Shown here piece by piece: positions 44,061-57,239 of a DNA stretch of 64,000 nt. A model generated the notes under the pieces. That model did not search any database. It was not told the origin of the DNA and worked only from the letters and a program-made list of their open reading frames with translations. Both the position numbers and the translations under genes were made by a program. Source of the stretch: Cycas panzhihuaensis (lineage: Eukaryota; Cycadophyta); contig CM041465.1 of the NCBI GenBank assembly GCA_023213395.1, positions 8,184,001 to 8,248,000 on the forward strand, read 5' to 3'. Positions within the stretch are counted from its first letter, which is position 1; the number at the start of each line of letters is the position of its first letter.

Positions 44061-44650
44061 ACGGTCTTTCTCTTGGTAGACTTTTCCATTAATGCCAAAC
44101 CTTCAACTAACCTGCTTAGGAAAGAAACCCCTTTTGTTTGGTCCCTTAGGGCCTAAGAGGCCTTCTAGGAGCTCAAACAAGCCCTTATGTTGGCTCCCAT
44201 CTTGGCCTCTCCTCTTTTTGACCATCTTTTTATTCTATATACTTTAGCAATTGATGAATCTCTAAGGGCCATGCTAACCTAAGAAGACGATTCCAAAACT
44301 AAGAGGGCCATCTATTTCATTAGTCATACCTTAGTGGCAGTAGAATTAAACAACCTACTAGCCAAGAAAGAATGCTTGGCACTAATTTATGCCACTAAAA
44401 AGTTTAAGCATTACCTCTTAGGAAATACCACTCATGTGATCATCTAATTAGGTCCCTTAAGATATCTTATAATACAATTCAACTTGATAGGAAGGGCTGA
44501 CAAGTGGGCCATCCTCCTATAAGAGTACAATCTAAGAATTATCAATTGAAAATCTAAGAAAGCCATAGTAGTTACAGAATAGCTAGCAGACATCCCCATA
44601 TCAAACTCTCTTAGAGTTCTAGTTAATGATTCCCCGCTCAACAAACCTAT
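44061..44650 (+). pseudogene. Degenerate first RNase H of the Ty3 element
   Basis: KPSTNLLRKETPFVW (the RT connection), FILYTLAIDESLRAML (the tether/RNase H start, normally with a D-A-S motif) and LAKKECLALIYATKKFKHYL (the conserved E-K-E-x-L-A segment). Moderate stop density. Confidence 0.75.
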
Positions 44651-44679
44651 TTTAGCTCTTCAATAAATTAATGTCCATC

Positions 44680-45960
44680 CATTAGCTAACAACAAATGGT
44701 ATAGTAATATGATTAACTACCTAACCCAATAGTAATATCCAACTAATGCCAACAACAAGGTCAAGCTATAAGTAAGGGCCTTTGCTCAATAATACTTCTT
44801 CATAGAGGACATATTGTATAAACGATCATTCAATGGCATACTCCTTTGTTGCACTAACCTAGAGAAGACCAACTAAATTCTTTATGAATGCCATGACAAC
44901 ATTTACAGAGGCCACTTTGGGGGCCAATCAATGGTCTAATAGATCCTACATATGGGTTATTATTGGCCAACCCCATTTAAAGATGCCCATGATTATACTT
45001 AATATTATCATCAATGCTAAGAGCATGCTAACAGTATTCATTAGCCTTCCAAGGTGTTACATGCGGTGGTCTCTCTATGGCCTTTTTTCTAATGGGGATT
45101 GGACCTTATTGGATCCATTACTCCACCCTCCTCAGCCTAGCACAAATTCATCCTAATGGCTATTGAGTATTTTACTAAATGATCTAAAGCTATCCCCCTA
45201 TCTTTGAAAACTGGTAAAACTATTGCTACCTTTGTATATTAGTATATTATCTATTGATTTAGGGTCCTTGATGTCTTTATTATAAATAATGGAACCTCAT
45301 TTTGTAATAAAGAAATAGACGAGCTTTGTGAGAGATTCAAGATCTCTCATAAGACTTTATCCCCTTATTACCCTCAGGCTAATGACCAAATCAAAGCTTT
45401 TAATACAATCTTAATTAACATTCTTAAAAGGACTGTTACCTAATCCCAAAATGTTTGGCACTTCTATCTTCATTCAGCCTTGTGGGCTTACTATACTTTG
45501 ATCCAAACAACTATAGGAATGACACCATTCTCTTCAGTTTATAGGTCAAAAGTAATAGATTGAAATCCCCTCCTTAAGGGTGTCCCTCAAAGGGTTTGTT
45601 GATAAGGTGTGGCAACATTAAGCTTGCCTCCTTGACCTCAATGCCTTGGATGAGAAACACATAATGACATACCAAGCTAATTTGGCATCTAAAGTTAGGG
45701 TACAAAGGATGCATAACAAATACCTATGCCCTTACCTTTTAAGTCTTGGGGACCATGTCCTCAAATTAGAATATTTATACAATCATTTATCCAATTCGGC
45801 CCCTAATGGATAAGTCCCTTTATAGTCATTGAAAGCCTCAACAACGATGTATATAAAATCACCACGTTGGAGGACCTCGAGTTTAACAAAGATATAAATA
45901 ATAAATTCCTAAAAAAGTTTATAGTTTACCCCTTACTCCTTGACAGGAGAGGGGAAACTC
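44680..45960 (+). pseudogene. Degenerate integrase of the Ty3 element
   Basis: YECHDNIYRGHFGG (about 44885) is the His-His half of the zinc-binding domain. It is followed by YYWPT and a decayed Cys-Cys half, then WGLDLIGSI with the catalytic-core start. Later stretches (YRSKVID, ASLTSMPWMRN) correspond to the C-terminal region. Frames shift repeatedly. Confidence 0.75.
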
Positions 45961-46849
45961 ACCTTCATTTTGAAATGAGCCTAAACTACCCTTTATTTAT
46001 AATTGCCAAATATCCTCACAAGGGATAAGATATGTATTCAAGCTTTTCTTTGCTTCTACTTGTTACAAGGGATGGCAATGCTCCCCCATGGAGGTGCCAT
46101 ACCACCCTCTAATAAGTCAAGCCTTCTTTCAGTCTGTGGATAGTGGACATTCTCGCACGAGGGATATTTCTCCATATCTACATCTAATCCCCCTGCCAAT
46201 CCATAGCCCTAGGCTAGATCAAGCCCCATGGGGATAACTTTATTCAATCACAAATATAAGCTATCATCCTAAAAAGAGCAAATAATATTAACACTTGTTA
46301 AGAGCAAGTAACATCAAAACTCATTACTCTTTAAGAACCTTTGGGCTATCTATACCCATTAGGTCCCTTCTTTTTTAGTGCCCATGTTAGTGCCTTGAGG
46401 TCTAAGAGAACCTAGTCTATCTTCTAACTTGGGTATGAGTACCTCTATGTGAGGCCTTCCTTTCATGCCTAAACTCTTTCCCTTATACTAAGCTAGTAAC
46501 TAAGATCTCTACCCTCGCCTTAGCGGGGCATGTAATCCCTCTACCTGAATGCCACATGAGATGCTTAACCATATCATAATGATTATGTGTATGCTTAGTA
46601 TGTAAGCTCTAAGCTATGGATAAGGTAAAGTAATAATGCTAAACATGAGCCAAAGAGCTTGCATACATGTATATCCATCAACAAGAAGTAAAATTCATAA
46701 CAAAATGGGGTACTAATTTAGTCTCCATCTCTCTCTCTATATAAGCATAAAATAATAATATAATAGTACATCAATGCAATGCACTAGAGGAAGCCAAAAT
46801 CCTTATAAGGGGTGTACAATCATCCTCTCAAACCAGGTGCATACAGAGT

Positions 46850-48780
46850 ATAGATATCCCCTAGATGTCTAAGCTTTCCTGCAACTAAAATATATCATCA
46901 TACAAAAATCCCTGGAGCTACCTAGAGATAGTCATGGAGTATCATCCTCAAGCTATCTTGTCCTCTGTCATGGGGTCCAAGTTCCCTTGAGACTCCTCCT
47001 AAGTCATTGCAAGGCCTCAACCTTTCTGTCCTCATCCTACACCTAGCCCTTATCCCTTAGTCACATGTGGGAAGGAGTCTCCATGTGTGTCTGTAATGAT
47101 TTGGCCTCCATCTAGTCCACCAACCTATCATAGCATGTTTGGAATCGATCCTGCTCCCCCTACACCTTAGCTAGCTAACCCTACATCTCTTGGAGTTGAT
47201 TGTGCTCCACCTAGACCTTAGATAATCATCTTTGAGTATCTTATAGTTGTTACTTTAAGATTACCATCCTCTCCTTGGTCCCTAGAGCCACCTGTAGAGG
47301 TGCCATTATTGCTAGAGATGCTCTCTCTCCTATCTGGGCCTCTAGCTTCCTTACCCAAGCCTACAGTTGATCCCTCTCTATCTGAAGATGAGCCTGCTTT
47401 ATCTACCCCTCCTAGGATTCTATAGTCTATATATCCTTGATCCTGAGAAGGGGAGCAAATATGATAGTATATGGATGCACTAATTCTGGCTCTCTACTAT
47501 CCATTATTAGAGGTTATCCCTCCATATATACTTGAGGGAACAACTTGGCCACCACTTTATGAACCAACTCTATTGTAACATCCTTTCCTACCAACTAAGC
47601 AAATTTGTATATTAGTAAGGATACTAGAATGGAAATAATATTGAAAACTACTCAATAAATAGATGTAAGTAACGACCATAGCTGAAAGGGAAAGGGGAAT
47701 GCCTCTTAGAGCAGTTAGTACCCCTGGTACTGCCTCCTCATTGACCCTTATGACCTCCTCTCCCTCAGTAACTATGGCTTCCTCACCAATAATAGCTATA
47801 CCCTCATCCCCCTCTGGTCCAACAATTGTATATTCCTCATTGGCCTCATCTCCTGGCTTTCCCATTAGCTTTACTATATCTCCCTCTCCATCCTCATCAC
47901 TATCCCAATGGATAGTGTGGTATGATTGGTGCACATAATCAACTAGGGTTAGTAAATCTAGAGATGTGGTAGCCACCAACCTCTTAACCTGCTCCAAGTC
48001 TCTGATGCTCCTAAACTAGGAAGGCCATTGATGGATAGTAGGCCTATTAGCTGACACCGACTAAGGGCCTATCATTGGTCCCACTACCCTAAAGTGATCA
48101 AAGAACCAACACTGGAGTAGGGATAAATAGGGGAAGCTACTATGTCTTGCTGCCTGAATCTAGTCTAATTGGGTTATGATGTTAGCCACTATCAAAGTAA
48201 CCTAGTCCAACCTCTGTCCCTCCTCATAACAATGGATGGTCTCTATCAATCCTCCTAGAATATCCCTATAATTTATTTCTAGGAAATCTAGAATAGAATA
48301 GTAAAAATAATAAGTTTCCTCAATCGAGGAATATATGCTAATATAATGGTCCAAATCACTACCTTGCACTAATCCCAGTGGCCCCTACCATAGAAAAATA
48401 GGGCCACCTCTTGATGTGCTATATCCATACTAAGTAAGACCCCTAAAACATCTAGTGTTCCATTCGTTGGGACCCTTAAGATCCTTCGTACATCTAATGG
48501 GATGATCATTAAGTCTCTAACTCTAGGCAGGTGGTACACATGCATCTTGTATTCCTAATGAGATATAATATTTATCAATAGTGCCTGATTGAAGGTATAT
48601 TATCATGATGTAACCACTCTGAGTAACTTGTATCACCTTAAGATGCTACTATCCTATCAAGTCATCAGCTCTACCAAAGTTAACATCAGCACCTTGATGT
48701 TTTCATAATTATCCACTACCATAACTACTTGCAATCTAACCAAGGTACCACCAATTAGTCATCTACTAGGTAATGGGAGA
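46850..48780 (-). pseudogene. Antisense open region between integrase and second RNase H
   Basis: Two open stretches lie on the strand opposite pol. One is 48545-48369, 58 codons, including HLPRVRDLMIIPLDVRRIL and HQEVALFFYGRGHW. The other is 47997-47557, 146 codons, very acidic in the middle (DSDEDGEGD). Broken readable sequence links them. Antisense ORFs at this position occur in Tat elements such as Grande; their function is unknown. I recognise no domain. Confidence 0.45.
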
Positions 48781-49959
48781 AACCCCTCTCTTAGACAAGT
48801 AAAAACAAATAAATCTTGAGAAAAAATTTTAAAAAATATTAATGTAGTTTTGTATAGTAGAAATTTTTACATTACCATAAATAAATAGGCAATTTGTGGT
48901 CTATTTCCCATAGTTTTTTTTATGGTACCACATCTATATATGTGATACCATAGAAAACTTTGTGGTATCAGATATCTCTACCATAAAAACAAAAAAATTA
49001 TCTCTACACTACCCTTGTTTAGACATAAAGTAGGTCCATCAGGACTAAGGCACCTAAAAACCCTAGTCCAGCCTCTTAAGGGACTTTAAACAGGTCTTGT
49101 TAGGCCCCAAAATCCTAAAATGAGCACTGCTTAGCTACTAAAAAACATAATGACAAAAATAAACAAAAAATAAGCTTAAAGTCAAGATCCACTCACTGGG
49201 TCCATCCTCACTACTACCATGATTTCCTCTGGATTTTGAAGACTCTTCCTATGTGATGATCCAATGATTGAATCTCTCTTGGTAAGCCTATGAAGGTAAG
49301 GAAAATCAAGGGTGGTAGAAGGATTCTCTAAGAAACTCAAATAGTAATGGTAAAAATGAATTTTAAATTCTTAACTAACCTATTTTGATTCAACCTGCTT
49401 CAGTAAACTCCCTGGAGCTCTTTGCCTATTTTTCATTCTAATTAAGCCATTAGATTGGCACTTTTAGGGCTATTATTATCTCCTTAAGGACCCAGACCCT
49501 CTTTAGCTCCTCGACATTAATTTCCTCACCTTTTAATGTGTAATATTGATTGTTTCTACCCTCTCTTAGGGAGGCCTTTTTACCCCTAAACTCACTTGTT
49601 CAAAACCTAATCAGTGCTTATACTCCTTAGTTTATATCAACGCATTGATCTCCTATTTTTTAGATATATTAGTCCTTTTTATTGCCCAACAAAATCTCAC
49701 TCTCTTTTCTGAGCCTTCTATTAAGTTTTCAATAAACCTTGGGCCTAATCGACAAGCTCCTTGAACCATCACCTCTCCCTCCCATAAGGTAAACCCTCCA
49801 TGAGCCTTATTGACTAGCAATAGGCCTCTCCTATCCTTTTGCTGAGTGATTTTTGTGACTTTTAGGACTCATTGTTCTTCATTTAGGTTTCTTCTCTCTT
49901 TGTATTTCTCCCCCATAAGGGGGTGATATTTATTTATCTTGTGAAGTTATAGCCACCAC

Positions 49960-50420
49960 CCTTCTCCATGGCCTTACTCATCTATACAGATGGAGGTAGC
50001 TGTGGTAATCTAGGGCCCTCTCCTATAGCTTAGATCATCTGTGATCCTTCTACCTATGCCCTCATGTATTTTGGGATCTATTTACCTAAAGCCACAAATA
50101 ACAAAATAAAGTATGACCATCATCGAGGCCTTGATCGACATGCTTTGTCTCCATATTGGCCATGTTATCTTCCATTGTGACTCCCAAATCATAGTATCTC
50201 AGTTGCCCTAGATCTATTGAGTGATTTGCCTTAGGTTGAGGTCTTTAGCTATTACAACTAGATCCCTATTGGCTCATTTCTCCCTAATAGACATTCAGTA
50301 TATCTCCTGTGACTAAAACATGGAAGTTGACAACCTGGTTAACCTCATCATAGAGCATCACTTGCAACTTGTAGATGACTCCCTTTCAACCCAAAGTGCT
50401 CCCTATTGAAAAGGGCCTTA
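49960..50420 (+). pseudogene. Second RNase H-like domain downstream of integrase
   Basis: The plus strand reads LIYTDGGSCGN (first catalytic Asp in GAT 49989-49991) and later HCDSQIIVSQL (Asp codon 50179-50181). An intervening IKYD/HHRGLDRHAL stretch sits where the catalytic Glu segment should be. This matches the D...E...D layout of RNase H and is distinct from the RNase H next to RT. Tat-lineage elements are known to carry an additional archaeal-type RNase H. Stops (for example IA-stop-IICDP) make this copy inactive. Confidence 0.65.
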
Positions 50421-50880
50421 GGGGATAGCCCCTCTTTCTTCCTTCACCTCTGAAAGTGGCCACTAATGAGGTAAAACTATGGTGACTAAGACCTCTATCC
50501 ACCTAACCCTTACCTTTGATTGGTATGATGAAGCATATCCTCATCTCCCCAAAGGTTTCTTTGGGTTTCAAAGCCCCATTTTAGGGTCATACCACTTGCT
50601 TGGTACATTACTAGGGTGCTCCCCCTTGGTTGTTACTTTTCCTTTTCACTTGTACACACTTAAGATTCGTGGCCACTTACCTTAGGATCAATTCAGTTAT
50701 ATATTCATCTCCCTCCTCATCTTGTGCCTCTTGATTATGCACCTATTGTGACACTCGTTGCCCCTTTGTGAACCACATGTATTTGACTCCAAGTTAATAT
50801 CCATATTAACAACATTTATGTTAGCAACATTCACCATCATCATACTTTAGAGCGACGAGGTTCTACTACCAAGAGGACAG

Positions 50881-53405
50881 TGTTTCCCAGCTATCAAGAG
50901 TGGATTAGAAGGCAATGATATATAGGTAAGTGACATGTATCTCTTCCTCCACTCGTAACTTTAGAGTTATATTGTTGAATCTAGCATGATGATTTGATGC
51001 ATGTCTAATGCTTGCTTGGTTTTCCTATCTCCCTTTTTATGTCGACAACAATCAGAACTTTGGTCTAATGACCCTAAAGCCCAACATGAGGGGCTTAATG
51101 GTCAGTGAGGCGACCCTTCTACTATCCCTATAATTTTATTTTCATCAGTTTTTTGACTCATGCCTACTTGTTTCACTTTATTTTTACTTTATCTGCATGT
51201 GCTCTGTCATTTAATGATCTTAAGATCAGTCTATAGGATCTAGAAGTGACAACATGAGATACTGTAATACCATGTTGATTTTTGTTGGCAATAGCAGTAC
51301 CACAGAGTATTTTGTGATATTATTGACAAGTTCATGGTATTAAAAAGAACTTTATGGTATGACTATTACAATAGTTAGCCACTACTAAGAACGTTCAAAT
51401 TACATAATTAATGCCTCCCTGTAAGGCCCAACAGGTCATGGTAGGCCTAGGTTAGTGCATAATGGTCTAAGGAGTCCTCTTAGTTCACCAAACTACTATT
51501 TTTTTGAATTTAGACTAGATTCATTTAAATCAAACCATGGAAGTCCATGGTTTCCTAGTGATGGTTTCTCACATGAAATAACCACCTCAACACCTTGATT
51601 TCTCCTATAAAATCCCTTATTTTTTAGGGGGAGGGGTTCTATTAGTTCCATTATTTCATGAGTTGAGTTTACTTTCCATTAGGTGGGTTTAAATTTCAAA
51701 CATTCTCATGCTTGGTTGGGCTTAGTTCACATGCTCATTCTTGGCTAGACTTGGTGGAGATCCTCATTCTTGATTCAAATTCTCACTAGCTTGGCTCTGT
51801 TTTCTTATTCTTAAGAGTTAACTCCTTGGATTACTATCATCTTTGACCTCATTCTCTCAAGGATTGATGAGATTTACTTGATTTGGCTTAGAGTACCAAG
51901 CAATTACCACTATTTCATTAGAGGAGGACTTGAAGGAGGCATCAACAATCCTAAGGAGGTGTGGTGAGGTTTATTTGTGTAGATATCAGCTCCAACTCAC
52001 TCCTCACTCTTGGGTAATCCATCTCCTTAATTCATGGTGTGAGATCTTCCTTTGGCATGCTCTTTCTACTTCATTTTGGGCCATGTTACCATATGTTGTG
52101 ATGATTTTACTCTAATAATTATTTGGATGCTCCTTGTTGCTATACTTTCATCTTTCCTTCATTGATTATTTGCCAAGTTATAGGGATTTTAGAGGGTTTC
52201 CCTTGGCCTAACTAAGGAAACCACCTATATTAGGGAGACTAGTGCCATCCTAAGGCACTACTCACCCCCATTTAATATATTTCATACTTTCTTACACTTT
52301 ATCTCTTTAGTGATGAATTTCCATGCTTGTATGTAGTGCATGCATTCCCTTAGTAGTGTATAGAAGGTAGTGTTATGAACTATATTATAAATCTTGTTGG
52401 TTGGGGTGACTTCCTAACTTGAATGCAAGGTGGGGGACAAGTATTCCAAGGAGTTTTAAAAGACCTAACAATGGATCCAAGGTGAGATCTCCCTTCTCAT
52501 TTCATTTGTATTATGTTACTAGTTTGATTTGGGGTGGGTAAATAAAGCCCCTCACCTTATAACATCATGGTGGAAGAGATGATACAAGGTGATGTCAAGG
52601 AAAGAGATTCTTATTGGTTACTTCTACTATGGGTATGCCCTCCATCCTTTTTCTTATTTCCCTTTTTGCCTTACATTGGTTTCATCTCTTTTGTTGCATA
52701 CATTCACTACCCTCCTTATTTCCTTTTTCTAAAAAGAAAGTAAAGAAAAGAGGGAAAAGAGAGAGGAAAGAAAAAAGGAAAGAGAGGGTTATATAGTTCC
52801 ATTGTCCTTTAAATCCCCCCTTTTGTCCTCCATTCCTCTTTATTTTGCTTTGAAAAGATTGCAAAATGAAAAGAAGAAGGGATAAAAGAGAGTGTAAGGA
52901 GAGCGAGGTTTGACACTTCTTACACATTGTTTTTGTTGCACTACTTGGTTGTTTCTTTTTTAGTAATATGTGTATGAATAACCCACATTAAGAAAGAACC
53001 CCATATAGAATACATAACTACCTATTAATCTAAAATAAGATAAAAGAATGATCCAAATCCATTCCACCTTCTTCATTTATCTTCTCTAATATACCCTCTC
53101 CCTATGAGGGAATCTTCTTGATCACTACCATAAGAGGATAGGAGAAGCTTTACTTAGGCAACCCAGTAACCTGAGTAAGCCAAGCCATCCATACCTTAAA
53201 GACCTATCTACCATGAAACTTAAGGCCTTATATATGAAGAAGGGAATACATTCCATGTGAGTCCCTAATTCACACCCGAGCATTACACATATGCCCTTCA
53301 TGGGCAAATAGGAGCTACACTACATCTCTTTAGCCCCCCACACCCTAGGCCTATCATCCATAAGTGCATGGTCGCCTCTTATTACACAAAACAAGTGTGC
53401 TTCTA
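50881..53405 (+). repeat. 3' LTR of the Ty3 element
   Basis: Partner of 36447-39017, preceded by the purine-rich CCAAGAGGACAG and beginning TGTTTCCCAG. TATA box at 51606-51612. Over the first 28 aligned bases after TTTCC the differences from the 5' LTR are all transitions. Confidence 0.8.
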
Positions 53406-53432
53406 GCTACCTTAGTAGTTATAAAGATTATG

Positions 53433-53741
53433 GCATGTAGGATCCATGGTAATATGAAGATAGGAGAGTGTGTGATAAAATAACTTCTTGATTCAGAGCC
53501 ATAGGAAGCAACAACTTATGTGTTGTTATCAAATATTTATGTTATGGTTGGCAAGTGGGATGATGTAGTAAAGATACAGAAAATGATAAAAGATAGAGAG
53601 TTATTAAAGGAACCAGGATGAAGTTGGATCATCGTCAGGAACAAGGTTTATGCTTTCTTTGCATAAGACAGATCACACACAAAAACATAAAAGATTTATG
53701 CAAGGTTAGAGGAATTGACTAGGCAAATGGAGGTATTTTGA
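53433..53741 (+). pseudogene. PPR protein pseudogene, 3' part (E/E+ region)
   Basis: One plus-strand frame reads ACRIHGNMKIGECVIK, TTYVLLSNIYVMVGKWDDVV, KIQKMIKDRELLKEPG, SWIIVRNKVYAFFA and KIYARLEELTRQMEVF. These are the canonical E and E+ motifs that follow the PPR array in plant PLS-class editing factors. Five in-frame stops (mostly TAG/TAA/TGA where Gln, Cys or Trp codons are normal) show it is dead. The expected downstream DYW deaminase domain is not found. It is most simply the other half of the gene interrupted at 36447, with one or more intervening motifs lost. Confidence 0.85.
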
Positions 53742-54906
53742 TGACCTTCATCCATATGCTCTAGTCCATTTTATTCTTTGCATTGTTATTCCAACTATGA
53801 CCATTCTATTGCCTCCAAAGTACACCCATTCTATATATTGGTTATGGGCAATAAGATTTTATCTGTTAGCTAAAATAAAGGAGTTAGTATATAAGAAAAT
53901 TTATAAGTGGACTTATTATACTATTAATGGTTATACTTTGAAGCACCTGTGTGCTATAATGGTTCCTGTTTTCCTAATGATTATGCTATCTTGTAGAAAC
54001 GTCAAAATTGAAAGGAATTCTTGATTACATAGATAGAGAAGATATTAGAGGAGGAAAGTAATATTGGGCTACATATAATAGCAAGTTCTAGTTGTTGTTG
54101 GAGTCTTAGCAATACATTTATTTGATGTTTAGGTGTTTATGAACTCAAGTAGCTTATTCGGGATATCATAACTCCATATTTTACTGTTTATTATTATTTT
54201 TGAATACATATCTATGATCATTCCTAAGAGGGTCAAAAGATTAACATCCATAATGAATTTACATTTGATATAAAAATTTTTGTAGTTATGTTGCTAAAAA
54301 TTGTAGGTGATAAAAGCAGGTTGATTGATTTCTTTGACTTGAGAGATATCCTTGATTGGGAGTGGATCACACCTAACATAGAGAAACCTAAAGATGGATG
54401 CACCTAAAGGTAATAAGCCTAGGATGTGGGTCTTATATGGGTGAAAAAAATGTCTTAGGTTGCCCATGAAGGGCACTTATATACTACTTAAGCATAGGTT
54501 CGAGACTTGTATGGTGATGCTCCTCTTAGTGTCTAGGGTTTGGAGTTCTTTGATTTCTAAATGGTTTAAGTTTCCTTTATTTATTCTTTGTTCTATAGGT
54601 TAAATGAATGTTTTATAAATAAGAAAGCATTTGTATTAGATAACACAAGGGGGAGGTGGTTGAGTTTGTTTATTTACTTTTGTTTATTATGTTTTTTATT
54701 TTTTAAAGTTTATTAAAAAAAAAAGGAAGAGGGGGATGAAGTAAGAGGAAAATAAATAATGCTAAGAATCCCTCTCCTTTCTCTCTTTCTCTCTCTTTTC
54801 TCTTTTTTTTCCTTTTCTTTTTCTTTTTAAAAAAAATATAAAATAAGATAATGATGACAAAGAAGATAGGAACGAAGGGGGGATACGAGGAAGTGAAAAG
54901 GGTTAA
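53742..54906. other. No recognisable gene
   Basis: The plus frame at 53797-54024 is hydrophobic with no recognisable motif. The rest is AT-rich with a purine-rich stretch at 54710-54750 followed by pyrimidine-rich sequence. Confidence 0.5.
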
Positions 54907-55191
54907 TGATATAAGGTCATTACATTAGTTGATTATTTCGAAAAAGGGTCTTAAGTGAACTTTAAATTAGATCACTTAAGTGAAATTCACTTTCATATAC
55001 ATTATATGTAATTTCATTTCACCTAACTCTAATGCTCCCTCTCTCAATATAAAAGTAAAAGCTCAATGGAGGAGATTCATTCTTACCTCCTCATTTTGTG
55101 AGAGCTACTTTCTTTCTCTCAAGTCTCTCTTGCTCCCATGTCTGCCTTTGTGTTTAGTGCATGGAGATGAAGGATAGATCCACTCTTTTCA
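54907..55191 (+). repeat. Probable 5' LTR of Ty1-copia element A
   Basis: Starts TGATATAAGG and ends TTTTCA just before a near-canonical tRNA-Met primer site at 55194-55205 (TGGTATTAGAGC, one mismatch). A TATAAAA box lies at 55048-55054. The left edge is a guess because the partner LTR is outside the window. Confidence 0.5.
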
Positions 55192-55205
55192 TGTGGTATT
55201 AGAGC

Positions 55206-57235
55206 TTGCTTCCTTCATATTCCTCACTTGCACTTGCAATGGAGCCATCACTTCCTTCTCCCCCACAATCCATGTGGTGAAGGAGATTGTGAAAGTGAAT
55301 TTAGAAATATTTTCAAGTTATTATGATAGTATATTTTGTATTGTTTGATTTTCCTTTCTCTTTTACAGGTTTGGAAGCATAATACAAGGAGTTTTAAGGC
55401 CTAAGGATTCCAATCCTTTGCTGGCCATTTATGCTATCTGATTCTTCCTTTTCTTTTCCCTCATTTTGTCCATTTAACGAGGGGAATGCTGCCAAAAATT
55501 TTCCATCATTTAGAAGAATGATTGTAAGAGGAGATTTTACCCATTTTTTTTTAAAGAATTTCAAGCCATTTAAAATATCCATCATTGTATGCTCTCACCT
55601 TGCCCATATTGGGATCCTAGTGATAAAAAAAGGATGGAAATTTCATATGGTATTATGTATTAATGAGATATTAGTAAGCTAAAATTTCTACAGAAATACA
55701 ATTTGATTGTTGAACTTCATAGGTCTGTAAAATCTTCTATAGAGCTCCAATTAAAGTGATTCTAATTGTCAAAGATGAGGCTCTAAGTCTACTTTCTATC
55801 ACAAAAACTGACACCTAATTTAGATGTCGTATGAGGAAGTTATTTCCATTTTAGTGAACAATAGTTATTTTTAGTAAGAATTCTAGAAAAATATAGTTTC
55901 CTAGCTTTGCAAGGATGTCAAAAACTTTCCATAACTCATTTGGACCTGATTCCACTTCTTGAAGATGAAGCTCTAGGTCTAGTTTGCAGCACAAAAATTG
56001 GCACTCTATTTTGACATTGTGGGTGAAAGTTATTGCTAATTTAGTGAAGACTACTTTTTTTTTGTATTAACAAAAAAAAAAAGGTGAAGAAAATTTCTTC
56101 CTTCTTTTTATAAGGCTTAAAAGCCCATTATAAAAGTGAGAAAAAACACCTGGATCGGAGCAATATCTAGTGTCCTCACTTACTTATTAGCATTACATTT
56201 TAGCACTCTAAAGACACTTCAAGCAAGTACTCCAAGCAAGCACTCCAAAATCACTCCAAGCAAGCATTCTATTTTCAGTTAAATGTACGTTTGATGCAAT
56301 TCGATAATCTTTTCACTCTTCTTAAAAGAAATGTATCATGTATGCTATTTTTCAGCATCTTGTACCTATTCACACACTCACCAAGGTTGAGATACCTTGG
56401 TTGGCAGAATGTCGTGCCATAAAGGAGGTGTGGGTTTCAAGTTAGGATTGGACTAAACTGGAATATTGGTGAGGTTTGGTTAGCCATACCATCGTGCCTC
56501 AATCAAGGATCATCCTGATAACCAACCAGGAAAACTGAAACTTTAATACAAGATTAAAATATACCCAATCCAATATCTATCATAGCCATAAGTATGTACG
56601 TACCACTCTTTAGAGGAGGTATATAGTTACTCATTGGTGAACTGGGTAAGGATTGAGAGTACTTGGGCTCTGTTGTGACTTGGATTTCATCACCAAGCAC
56701 AATTGTAGGTATCACGGGTGAAGGCCAACTTAATTCTACTAGAAGCCTATGCATCCCTTCAACAACCTCAACTATATATTGGACACAGGTTAGAGGTTAT
56801 TAGGTTGATTACACATCCTACATTTGAGTTTCAAGTTGTGTAACCCAATGATGTCACCTTCTACATTGGCCTACAATCTTGTATATTGATCACTTACTTA
56901 TTTGTAAAAAGTGATCCGTAGTATAATCACAATCATAGTGCTTCTCATATTCCTACTGCGTCAGGTTAATATTTACCACAAGTGTTAGTGGCCAACTTTT
57001 ATCATAGTGCTTCTCATATTCCTGCTGCATCACGTTAATATTTGTCATAAGTGTTGGTGACTTTTCTCTAAGTTGCTCCCTTCATCTTTGAGCAACCATT
57101 CTCACTTCTTCTTCCTTCTACTACACTACTTCATTATATTTCCCATTTGTAAATAGTGATCAGTCATTTATTTCCATCACTTGTATAGTCCCTTGTTCAT
57201 TTCTTCCTTTTTGAAAAGACACCATATCTTCATAG
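55206..57235. repeat. Leader region of copia A with local duplications
   Basis: No coding sequence is recognised. There is an imperfect duplication with about 175-bp spacing (55740-55870 and 55915-56050, sharing AAAGATGAGGCTCTAAGTCT / GAAGATGAAGCTCTAGGTCT). There is a ~70-bp duplication at 56931-56990 and 57000-57060, and a CACTCCAAGCAAG minirepeat near 56220-56270. At 2 kb the leader is long for copia, so another insertion may be included. Confidence 0.5.
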
Positions 57236-57239
57236 TTCA

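Larger units (their letters stand above)
36447..53405 (+). mobile_element. Decayed Ty3-gypsy element, Tat-like, ~17 kb
   Basis: Plus-strand element with long direct repeats at 36447-39017 and 50881-53405. A degenerate primer site follows the 5' LTR. The coding order is gag, protease, RT, RNase H, integrase, a minus-strand open region, then a second RNase H-like domain. LTRs near 2.5 kb, a long interior, an antisense ORF and an additional RNase H are reported traits of the plant Tat lineage (Ogre, Grande and relatives). Stops are numerous, often TAG or TAA where Gln or Trp is expected, consistent with deamination of methylated cytosines in silenced DNA. The element splits a PPR pseudogene. I see no matching 5-bp target duplication (ATTAT left, GCTAC right), so the ends are imprecise or were later deleted. 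Confidence 0.85.

Noticed and set aside
47699-47938. Plus-strand Ser/Pro-rich frame of 79 codons
   Set aside because: It overlaps the longer antisense frame and looks like its complement shadow.
53742-54024. DYW deaminase domain following the PPR E/E+ remnant
   Set aside because: No HxE or CxxC motifs of the deaminase are visible in any frame here.
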